From: JBEKCP01 sp050014815
GTDB lineage: Bacteria > Planctomycetota > Planctomycetia > Pirellulales > Thermoguttaceae
Reading direction: 5' to 3'
DNA: 9,024 nt
NCBI GenBank assembly: GCA_050014815.1
Contig: JBEKCP010000209.1
Location: forward strand, 1-9,024
The notes under the pieces are model-generated. The model did no database searches. It saw only the letters and a list, made by a program, of their open reading frames with translations, and was not told the DNA's origin. Position 1 is the stretch's first letter, and the number at the start of each line of letters is the position of its first letter. Both the position numbers and the translations under genes were made by a program. Shown piece by piece: positions 1 through 4,450 of this stretch.

Positions 1-176
1 CCGATGCCCTTTTCCGGTGGGACGTGCGCGGTTTCGTAAGAGTCACGGCGACAGGCGAGGTCTTGAACCGCCGACAGCGCATCGCTGACGGCTCGAAGCG
101 GGATCTTCTCCGGGAGCAAGTCAGGCGCTACAAATCGGACCTCGAATGTCGCCTCTGCCTTTTTCTTCGACGCCAT
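1..176 (-). CDS. Hypothetical protein, N-terminal fragment (runs off left edge)
   Basis: An open frame starts at ATG 176-174 and reads without a stop to the window edge, giving 58 residues that begin MASKKKAEATFEVRFVAPDLL and continue through RAVSDALSAVQDLACRRD to VPPEKGIG. The start is supported by a well-formed sigma70-type promoter about 40 bases upstream and by a lysine-rich beginning. No strong Shine-Dalgarno sequence is seen; only a weak GAGTGAG lies 9-15 bases upstream. There is no signal peptide or membrane segment, so a cytoplasmic protein is likely. I do not recognise the family. The alternation of a beta-like segment (FEVRFVA) with a helix (VSDALSAVQDLA) only suggests a small alpha/beta fold. 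It lies downstream of the 355-1200 gene on the same strand, separated by 178 bases and its own promoter. Confidence 0.72.
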   Translation of the reverse strand, partial: MASKKKAEATFEVRFVAPDLLPEKIPLRAVSDALSAVQDLACRRDSYETAHVPPEKGI

Positions 177-217
177 CGGAGACTCACTCGGGAGGGGCCC
201 TTCTTAGCTCTATCGGA

Positions 218-246
218 AATATACCCTTAGCAAGGGGTGTCGTCAA
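218..246 (-). promoter_or_regulatory. Sigma70-type promoter for the 1-176 gene
   Basis: On the minus strand the sequence reads TTGACG (246-241), a 17-base spacer, then TATATT (223-218). This is 5 of 6 matches to each consensus box with optimal spacing. The predicted transcript would start near 210, leaving a leader of about 35 bases before ATG 176. This makes the leftmost gene independently transcribed even though it follows the 355-1200 gene. Confidence 0.65.
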
Positions 247-354
247 TCGAGGTTCGCACGAGTATCGAGGACCTCCACGCCGCCTTGCCCCGCGCGGCGA
301 CGAATCGAAACGGCCCCAGCAATCCGGGAAGCCGCTTCCTTCGTCGTCTCGCCG

Positions 355-1200
355 TCACCCCTCCAAGGGCGCGAGGGCCAACTGCCGCAGGGCGTCCAGG
401 GCGGCTAGGACGTCCTCGCACGAAACCTCCCGCCAGCCGGTCAGACGGTGGTGGACAATCGCCAGCTTGAAGGCATCGAAGGCATCGGTCAGATCGGCCG
501 GCAGCGGCGGCAAGTGCTCCAGCGGCCGCACGGGCGAAATGCCCTCGTCCGCAAAGGCATCCGTCAAATCCGGCGGCACGCCGTCCGCCGGCATGGAATC
601 CTCCGGCGGGGCGTCCGGCGACTCGGCCCGCGGAGAGTCGGTCCCCTGGACCTCGGCGATCGAGGCGGAGATCGCCTCCGGCTCTACGGCGGGGGGGGCG
701 TCCTCGTCGAGGTCCTCGGCCGGCTCGGCGGGCGGCGGCTCCAACATGCCGAGCGTCTTGGCCCGCTGGGCCTGCACCTGCGAGACCGACCAGCCGCTCT
801 GGACGGCCCCTTCGAGCCACATCTCGGCGTCGTCCCAATCCACGGCGGCCTGAAAATGACTCCAGAACAACCCCGGGTACTGCTCCCGCACGCCGCTGAA
901 CCGCTGATAGACGCGGCGGAGCCGGCCGACGTGCTGCGGGGTGACGCTGCCGACCGAGCGGCTCCATGCTTCGTCGGTGTAGGCCGCCTGGGCGGCGCCG
1001 GCCTCGATGAGGGCGGCCCGCCACTCGCAAATGATGCGGCCCTTCTCCCAGTTCGTCGTGCTGACCAGGTGGTTCCAGCGGCCCAGGAACTCGGTCGAAG
1101 CGGCCTCGATCTGCGGATCGGTACCGATCCGCGGATCTACGGCGATCCGCGGATCCTCCGCCACGATGGGGGGCGCGTCGTCGGTAGACTGTCTTTTCAC
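355..1200 (-). CDS. Conserved-looking hypothetical protein, 281 aa
   Basis: The frame could begin at TTG 1257, but GTG 1200-1198 is preferred because AAAGGA lies 9 bases upstream. That gives VKRQSTDDAPP at the N-terminus and 281 residues ending in LALAPLEG. Residues 14-31 are three 6-residue repeats of the DPRI type. Residues about 33-150 form a compact, tryptophan-rich helical region (RWNHLV, NWEKGRIICEWR, DEAWSRSVGSVTPQHVGRLRRVYQRF, YPGLFWSHFQAAVDWDDAEMWLEGAV, GWSVSQVQAQR). This segment resembles proteins I know only as planctomycete hypotheticals, and its basic helix could bind DNA, but that is inference. Next comes a long acidic, proline-rich low-complexity linker (PPPAEPAEDLDEDAPP and on), then a short C-terminal helical domain (FDAFKLAIVHHRLTGW...ALDALRQL). 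There is no signal peptide or membrane segment. No function is assigned. A run of eight C residues (minus strand, 698-691) encodes Ala-Pro-Pro and could be slippage-prone. Confidence 0.8.
   Translation of the reverse strand: MKRQSTDDAPPIVAEDPRIAVDPRIGTDPQIEAASTEFLGRWNHLVSTTNWEKGRIICEWRAALIEAGAAQAAYTDEAWSRSVGSVTPQHVGRLRRVYQRFSGVREQYPGLFWSHFQAAVDWDDAEMWLEGAVQSGWSVSQVQAQRAKTLGMLEPPPAEPAEDLDEDAPPAVEPEAISASIAEVQGTDSPRAESPDAPPEDSMPADGVPPDLTDAFADEGISPVRPLEHLPPLPADLTDAFDAFKLAIVHHRLTGWREVSCEDVLAALDALRQLALAPLEG
1108..1161 (-). repeat. Three tandem 18-bp units centred on GATCCGCGGATC-type palindromes
   Basis: Units at 1108-1125, 1126-1143 and 1144-1161 each begin with a 12-base (near-)palindrome: GATCTGCGGATC, then GATCCGCGGATC twice. 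A 20-bp perfect palindrome, GCGGATCGGTACCGATCCGC, spans 1113-1132. The stretch contains six GATC sites in 48 bases. It is inside the start of the 355-1200 gene and encodes DPRIAV/DPRIGT/DPQIEA-type repeats, so the period equals six codons. It may be simple coding expansion or a protein-binding cluster near the gene's 5' end. Confidence 0.8.
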
Positions 1201-1257
1201 AGCGGGTATTCCTTTACACTCTCGGGAAGGTGGATCGCCCGGACTGTTCACGGCCAA

Positions 1258-1326
1258 ACACTAGCCCGACGCGCAAGCGAGGGAGCCGCCTTGTTTCCGT
1301 CCCTCGCTTGCGCGTCGGGCCAGTGT
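1258..1326. repeat. Long inverted repeat, 27-bp arms (ARRASEG-type palindrome)
   Basis: Arms 1258-1284 and 1300-1326 pair over 27 bp with one mismatch (1263 against 1321), around a 15-base loop. The core is CCCGACGCGCAAGCGAGGGA. In translation the arms give peptides such as ARRASEG and PTRKRG, which I recall as common spurious products of planctomycete intergenic repeats. It lies 57 bases upstream of the minus-strand gene start. No T-tract follows on either side, so an intrinsic terminator is not evident. A small inverted repeat CAGTGT/ACACTG (1321-1337) adjoins its right end. Confidence 0.9.
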
Positions 1327-1470
1327 CGAACACACTGTCCCCAGATCCCTTGCCCATGAATAGTCCGAACAGGTCGATTCTAGCACGGGCGGCGGCGGGG
1401 CCACCAGCGGCCCTCATCGCCGCGCCGACTCGGCACGCCGGAGAGTACCCGAATGCCGCAGAAAACCTTG

Positions 1471-1490
1471 CCCCGCCCCCGCCCCCACCC
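1471..1490 (-). other. G-quadruplex-type motif
   Basis: The minus strand carries four G runs (3, 5, 5 and 4 bases) separated by single-base loops (T, C, C). This fits the standard G-quadruplex pattern with very short loops. It lies in the gap between the divergent hypothetical and helicase genes. Folding in the cell is not shown by the sequence. Confidence 0.6.
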
Positions 1491-1534
1491 GTGGCGATGG
1501 TCCAACCGCAGCGGGGAAAAGTTGTCGATCGACC

Positions 1535-1592
1535 CATGTAGCCCGCACACTCCGTGTGCGGAATCCGGCACACGGAGTGTGCCGGCTACATG
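1535..1592. repeat. 58-bp palindromic repeat, copy 1
   Basis: Arms 1535-1559 and 1568-1592 pair over 25 bp with one mismatch around an 8-base loop, starting CATGTAGCCCGCACAC and ending GTGTGCCGGCTACATG. A second copy of the same length lies at 4157-4214, so the two copies flank the helicase gene in the same orientation. Two copies at different sites establish it as a dispersed repeat within this window. Confidence 0.92.
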
Positions 1593-1612
1593 GCGGCGGC
1601 CATGTCCGGCCA

Positions 1613-1641
1613 TTCCCAACGCGACCTATCTGACGTACGAT
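1613..1641 (+). promoter_or_regulatory. Weak candidate promoter for the helicase gene
   Basis: TTCCCA (1613-1618), a 17-base spacer and TACGAT (1636-1641) match 4 of 6 positions in each consensus box. It is the best plus-strand candidate between the 58-bp palindrome and the start codon. In GC-rich DNA a match this good can occur by chance. Confidence 0.22.
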
Positions 1642-1675
1642 CATTGGCACACCGAGACCGTCCGCTCAGCACCAG

Positions 1676-1711
1676 CCCTCACCCCCGGCCCCTCTCCCGA
1701 TGGGAGAGGGG
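1676..1711 (+). repeat. GGGAGAGG-family palindromic repeat, copy 1 (at helicase start)
   Basis: The unit is CCCTCACCC-like sequence followed by a hairpin, CCCTCTCCC (1690-1698), loop GAT, GGGAGAGGG (1702-1710). Related copies occur at 4264, 4360, 5709 (reverse), 5771 and 7586. The helicase ATG begins 5 bases after this unit. Confidence 0.92.
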
Positions 1712-1715
1712 AGAG
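1702..1715 (+). promoter_or_regulatory. Helicase ribosome binding site made from a repeat arm
   Basis: The right arm of the repeat, GGGAGAGGGGAGAG, is the only purine-rich Shine-Dalgarno-like sequence before ATG 1716, with the GAGG core about 6 bases from the start. Pairing of this arm with 1690-1698 would hide it, so the hairpin could limit translation. This is inferred from the sequence alone. Confidence 0.5.
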
Positions 1716-4163
1716 ATGATGTCCACCCCCTCGCGCGACGAGCTGGCCTCGCGATACTTCGACCAGTTGCCCTTCACGCCCTATCCGGTCCAGGAGGAGG
1801 CCCTGTTGGCCTGGTTCTCCTCGGAGCAGGGGGTGCTGGTATGTGCGCCGACGGGGACGGGCAAGACACTGATCGCCGAGGCCGCCCTGTTCGAGGCCCT
1901 CCACAACGGCACCACCGCCTACTACACGACGCCCCTGATCGCCCTGACCGAGCAGAAGTTCCGCGAGATGCAATCGCGGGCGGTCGCCTGGGGCTTCCAG
2001 CCTGCGGACGTCGGCCTGGTGACCGGCAACCGCCGTGAGAACCCGGCGGCCCGGGTGCTGGTGGTCGTGGCCGAGATCCTCTTGAACCGCCTGCTGCACG
2101 CCGAGGGCTTCGACCCGGACCGCACCAGTGCCGTGGTGATGGACGAGTTCCACAGCTTCACCGACCCGGAGCGGGGGATCGTTTGGGAGCTGACGCTGGG
2201 GATGCTGCCGCCCAACGTGCGGACGCTGCTCCTGTCGGCCACCGTGGGCAACGCCATGGAGTTCATCCATTGGCTGCGGCAGAGCCACAAACGCGAGATC
2301 GTGCTGGTGAAGGGCGAGGAACGCAAGGTGCCGCTCACGTACCATTGGGTCGGCGACATGCTCCTGAGCGAGCAACTGGAGGCGATGGCCGAGGGCGCGC
2401 CGGACACCCGCATGACCCCGGCCCTGGTCTTCTGCTTCAATCGCGACGAGTGCTGGACCGTGGCCGAGCAGATCAAGGGCAAGCGGGTGCTGGGCGAGGG
2501 GCAACAGGCTCGGCTCAACCAGGAGCTGGCCAAGTTGGACCTTTCCGAAGGCGCGGGGCCGAAGCTCAAGCAGGTCCTGGTGCGGGGCGTCGGCGTCCAC
2601 CATGCCGGACTGCTGCCGAAGTACCGCCGCATCGTGGAAGAGCTGTTCCAGCAGAAGCTCCTCTCCGTGGCCGTGTGTACGGAGACGCTCGCGTCGGGCA
2701 TCAACCTGCCGGCCCGGTCCGTCGTGGTGCCGAACCTCCTGAAAGGCCCGCCGGAGAAGAGGAGGATCCTGGACGCCAGCACGGCCCACCAGATCTTCGG
2801 CCGCGCCGGGCGTCCGCAGTTCGACAAGGAGGGACACGTTTTCGTACTGGCCCACGAAGACGACGTGAAGATCGCCCGGTGGCGGGAGCAGTACGACCGG
2901 ATTCCCGAGGACACCAAGGACCCGGGGCTGCTGCGGATGAAGAAATCGCTCAAGCGAAAGATGCCGCACCGCCGGGAAACGGAACAATACTGGAACGAGG
3001 TCCAGTTTCAGAAGCTATGCGCGGCGCCGGCGGGCAAGCTCTACAGCCGCGGCCCGGTGCCCTGGCGGCTGTTGGCCTACATGCTCGACGCCTCGCCCGA
3101 GATCGACCGCATCCGCCGGCTGGTCGGCAAGCGGCTGATGGACTCCGGGCGGATCGAGGCGGGCCAGCGGGACCTGGACGGGATGCTCGTGGTGCTCCAT
3201 CGGGCCGGATACGTGCGGCTGGAACCGCCGCCGGCGGAAGAGAAAGAGTTTAGCGGGCGGGCTTGCCCGCCGTGTACGGCAGAAGCAGCGCCGAGCCGGG
3301 CGGTTCTCGACCTTACGATTCCTTTCTATCCGCCGTCTAACGCCCACGGCGGGCAAGCCCGCCCGCTAAACTCTGGCATGCCGCCTCCGCCTGCCGAACC
3401 GATCCCGCCGCCGTATCGCCCGGAACTGGCCCACCCGACGGCAGAGCTTCCCAAGCTGGCCATGTGGCGGAGCATCAATCCGCTCTATGGGATGTTCCTC
3501 GTTAAGCAACTGGGCATCGCCGACCGGCCGGAGCGGATCCAGGCGATGGAGAGCGTGTTGGAGTTTCCCGGCTCGGTGGCCCGATACGTCCGGGTTCCGA
3601 AGCAGCACGAGTTGCCGCCCGGACCGTTGGCCACCATGCGTCTGGACGCCCAGCTTTTGCAGCTCGGCCTGGCCACGGCCGAGGAGTTGGCGCCACCGAA
3701 GGAAGACGAGGCGACACCACGGCGGCCCCGCCACAGCTACGACGCCCAGCAGGACGAGGAACCCAAGTGGGTGCTGACGGTCGCCGAGAAGCTCCGCCGG
3801 CTGTTCGATTACGAGTGCCCGGGCGTCCGCGATCTGCGGACCACGCCGGTCTGGGCGGCCGGGGAACTCCTGATGGACTACCACGGCAAGTTCAATACGT
3901 ACATCAGCGGCAAGGACCTGGCGAAGCAGGAAGGCATTGTGTTCCGGCACCTGCTCCGTCTGATCCTCTTGCTGGGCGAGTTCCGCCAGTTGGCCCCGCC
4001 GGACCTGGACGAGGCTGCCTGGCGGTACGATCTGGACGAGGTCACCCGGCAGTTGATCGAAGGCTGCCACGAGGTGGACCCGACGAGCACCGACCGTGCG
4101 TTGGAGCAGGCCGGCGAGGAGCCGGCGGAAGAGCCGGAGTTCGGGGCGGGAATCCTTATGTAG
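1716..4163 (+). CDS. Ski2-like superfamily 2 DEAD/DEAH-box helicase
   Basis: This 815-residue protein carries the full superfamily 2 motif set: a Q-motif-like PYPVQEEAL (23-30), Walker A APTGTGKT (44-51), Walker B DEFH (143-146), SAT (174-176), motif IV ALVFCFNRDE (236-245), GVGVHHAGLLP and TETLASGINLPAR (291-334), and motif VI QIFGRAGRPQF (359-369). The HHAGLLP/GINLPAR/GRAGRP combination is typical of the Ski2/Mtr4 group of ATP-dependent RNA or DNA helicases. Winged-helix and helical-bundle regions follow, ending with an EGIVFRHLLRLILLLGEF segment like the Mtr4/DSHCT C-terminus. The substrate is unknown; RNA unwinding or turnover is plausible by family. ATG 1716 is chosen (1719 is also possible) because upstream in-frame sequence back to 1554 only translates repeats. 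Residues about 510-553 are encoded by an inverted-repeat element in a proline-rich linker. The last Met and the TAG stop lie in the 58-bp palindrome at 4157, so the C-terminus may have been altered. Confidence 0.93.
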   Translation: MMSTPSRDELASRYFDQLPFTPYPVQEEALLAWFSSEQGVLVCAPTGTGKTLIAEAALFEALHNGTTAYYTTPLIALTEQKFREMQSRAVAWGFQPADVGLVTGNRRENPAARVLVVVAEILLNRLLHAEGFDPDRTSAVVMDEFHSFTDPERGIVWELTLGMLPPNVRTLLLSATVGNAMEFIHWLRQSHKREIVLVKGEERKVPLTYHWVGDMLLSEQLEAMAEGAPDTRMTPALVFCFNRDECWTVAEQIKGKRVLGEGQQARLNQELAKLDLSEGAGPKLKQVLVRGVGVHHAGLLPKYRRIVEELFQQKLLSVAVCTETLASGINLPARSVVVPNLLKGPPEKRRILDASTAHQIFGRAGRPQFDKEGHVFVLAHEDDVKIARWREQYDRIPEDTKDPGLLRMKKSLKRKMPHRRETEQYWNEVQFQKLCAAPAGKLYSRGPVPWRLLAYMLDASPEIDRIRRLVGKRLMDSGRIEAGQRDLDGMLVVLHRAGYVRLEPPPAEEKEFSGRACPPCTAEAAPSRAVLDLTIPFYPPSNAHGGQARPLNSGMPPPPAEPIPPPYRPELAHPTAELPKLAMWRSINPLYGMFLVKQLGIADRPERIQAMESVLEFPGSVARYVRVPKQHELPPGPLATMRLDAQLLQLGLATAEELAPPKEDEATPRRPRHSYDAQQDEEPKWVLTVAEKLRRLFDYECPGVRDLRTTPVWAAGELLMDYHGKFNTYISGKDLAKQEGIVFRHLLRLILLLGEFRQLAPPDLDEAAWRYDLDEVTRQLIEGCHEVDPTSTDRALEQAGEEPAEEPEFGAGILM
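3245..3374. repeat. 130-bp inverted-repeat element inside the helicase coding sequence
   Basis: Arms 3245-3274 and 3345-3374 are perfect reverse complements over 30 bp, separated by 70 bases. Each arm also folds on itself: GGCGGGC, TT, GCCCGCC. The helicase frame stays open through it and encodes FSGRACPPC on one side and HGGQARPLN on the other. The flanking protein is proline-rich (EPPPAEE before, PPPPAEPIPPP after), consistent with a tolerant linker between folded domains. The arms are unlike the surrounding coding sequence and look like an intergenic palindrome captured in frame. 130 is not a multiple of three, so a duplication or loss of flanking bases must have kept the frame. Confidence 0.9.
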
Positions 4164-4214
4164 CCCGCACACGCCGTGTGTGGGATCCAGCACACGGAGT
4201 GTGCCGGCCACATG
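4157..4214. repeat. 58-bp palindromic repeat, copy 2, supplies the helicase stop codon
   Basis: The copy matches the one at 1535-1592 in length and orientation, with a handful of substitutions. The two halves pair around the GGATCC-containing centre (TGTGTGGGATCCAGCACAC). The helicase's final ATG codon (4158-4160) and its TAG stop (4161-4163) are the second to seventh bases of the repeat. The resulting hairpin could also act as a 3' stabiliser or weak terminator, but no T-tract follows. The rhaA promoter -35 box begins at 4216, two bases after it ends. Confidence 0.9.
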
Positions 4215-4215
4215 G

Positions 4216-4244
4216 TTGACCGGCTGCGCGGTTTCCTTTAGAAT
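4216..4244 (+). promoter_or_regulatory. Sigma70-type promoter for rhaA
   Basis: TTGACC (4216-4221), a 17-base spacer, and TAGAAT (4239-4244) match 5 of 6 positions in each consensus box. Transcription would start near 4251, giving rhaA a leader of about 180 bases. The -35 box directly abuts the 58-bp palindrome. Confidence 0.68.
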
Positions 4245-4263
4245 TGGACTTTTGCAAACTGCT

Positions 4264-4299
4264 CCCCTCTCCCTTTGGGAGAGGCACCCACGAGTGGGT
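4264..4299 (+). repeat. GGGAGAGG-family repeat, TTT-loop variant, with adjoining palindrome
   Basis: CCTCTCCC (4266-4273), loop TTT, GGGAGAGG (4277-4284) form an 8-bp stem. A second small palindrome, ACCCAC-GA-GTGGGT (4286-4299), follows at once. Both fall in the predicted rhaA leader. The TTT loop matches the copy at 7586-7605 and differs from the longer copies. Confidence 0.82.
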
Positions 4300-4359
4300 A
4301 CCCGGGGGTGGGCATGGGCAAGGCGCACAAGTAAGGCAAGACGTCTTCTCGGCCACCCG

Positions 4360-4393
4360 CCCTCACCCTAACCCTCTCCCGGAGGGAGAGGGG
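4360..4393 (+). repeat. GGGAGAGG-family palindromic repeat in the rhaA leader
   Basis: A CCCTCACCC lead, then CCCTCTCCC (4372-4380), loop GGA, GGGAGAGGG (4384-4392). Its reverse complement matches the copy at 5709-5742 at about 31 of 34 positions. Its right arm sits 3-5 bases before ATG 4397 of a short upstream frame, and 38 bases before the rhaA start. Confidence 0.9.
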
Positions 4394-4396
4394 ACC

Positions 4397-4450
4397 ATGA
4401 ACCCGGCCCCTGAAATCATTGGAGTCCGCCATGCAGACCGCCGCAATTGA
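4397..4450 (+). CDS. Possible 17-aa upstream ORF overlapping the rhaA start
   Basis: ATG 4397 begins MNPAPEIIGVRHADRRN and stops at TGA 4448-4450, inside rhaA and in another frame, so it overlaps the rhaA start by 20 bases. The repeat arm GGGAGAGGGG just upstream could serve as its ribosome binding site. If translated, terminating ribosomes would sit next to the rhaA start and could couple or disturb its initiation. It may equally be an accident of the repeat; nothing supports a peptide function. Confidence 0.25.
   Translation: MNPAPEIIGVRHADRRN
4421..4424 (+). promoter_or_regulatory. rhaA ribosome binding site (fixes the start)
   Basis: GGAG lies 6 bases before ATG 4431. A TTG at 4419 in the same frame has no such site and would add four residues absent from the usual RhaA N-terminus, so ATG 4431 is preferred. 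Confidence 0.7.

Larger units (their letters stand above)
1201..1715. other. Non-coding gap between divergent genes, filled with palindromic repeats
   Basis: No credible gene is seen here on either strand; the open frames present are translations of repeat arms and of GC-rich sequence. The gap separates the minus-strand hypothetical gene from the plus-strand helicase gene. From left to right it holds a 27-bp-arm hairpin (1258-1326), a C-rich/G-quadruplex-type tract (1471-1490), a 10-bp palindrome GTCGATCGAC (1523-1532), a 58-bp palindrome (1535-1592), and a repeat with a GGGAGAGGG arm (1676-1711) that runs into the helicase start. I could not find a convincing promoter for the minus-strand gene. 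Confidence 0.75.

Noticed and set aside
227..1030. Large frames on both strands overlapping the 355-1200 gene
   Set aside because: They are Arg/Gly/Pro-rich shadow translations without a ribosome binding site; the chosen frame has structured, tryptophan-rich sequence and a supported start.
1201..1257. TTG 1257 start for the minus-strand hypothetical gene
   Set aside because: GTG 1200 has AAAGGA upstream, while the TTG lies in the edge of a repeat-bearing gap and has no clear Shine-Dalgarno sequence.
1258..1326. Intrinsic terminator
   Set aside because: The stem is long and GC-rich, but no T-tract follows on either strand, and it lies upstream of, not after, the minus-strand gene.
1214..1573. 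119-residue minus-strand frame
   Set aside because: It starts in the 58-bp palindrome, crosses the G-rich tract, ends through the 27-bp-arm repeat and has a low-complexity composition; it is not a credible gene.
1258..1592. CRISPR array or insertion sequence in the repeat-rich gap
   Set aside because: The repeats are different palindromes, not regularly spaced direct repeats, and there is no transposase or cas gene in the window.
1554..1715. Longer helicase start (from GTG 1554 or an ATG in the repeat), adding up to 54 residues
   Set aside because: The extra residues are translations of the 58-bp palindrome and the GGGAGAGG repeat (PHPRPLSRWERG type) and precede the conserved helicase N-terminus; ATG 1716 has the ribosome binding site.
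1641..2987. 448-residue minus-strand frame opposite the helicase
   Set aside because: It is antisense to helicase motifs that are clearly conserved on the plus strand; a GC-rich shadow frame.
4244..4450. 68-residue plus-strand frame upstream of rhaA
   Set aside because: It begins with TTG inside the promoter and translates repeat arms; only the last 17 codons from ATG 4397 merit mention as a possible upstream ORF.
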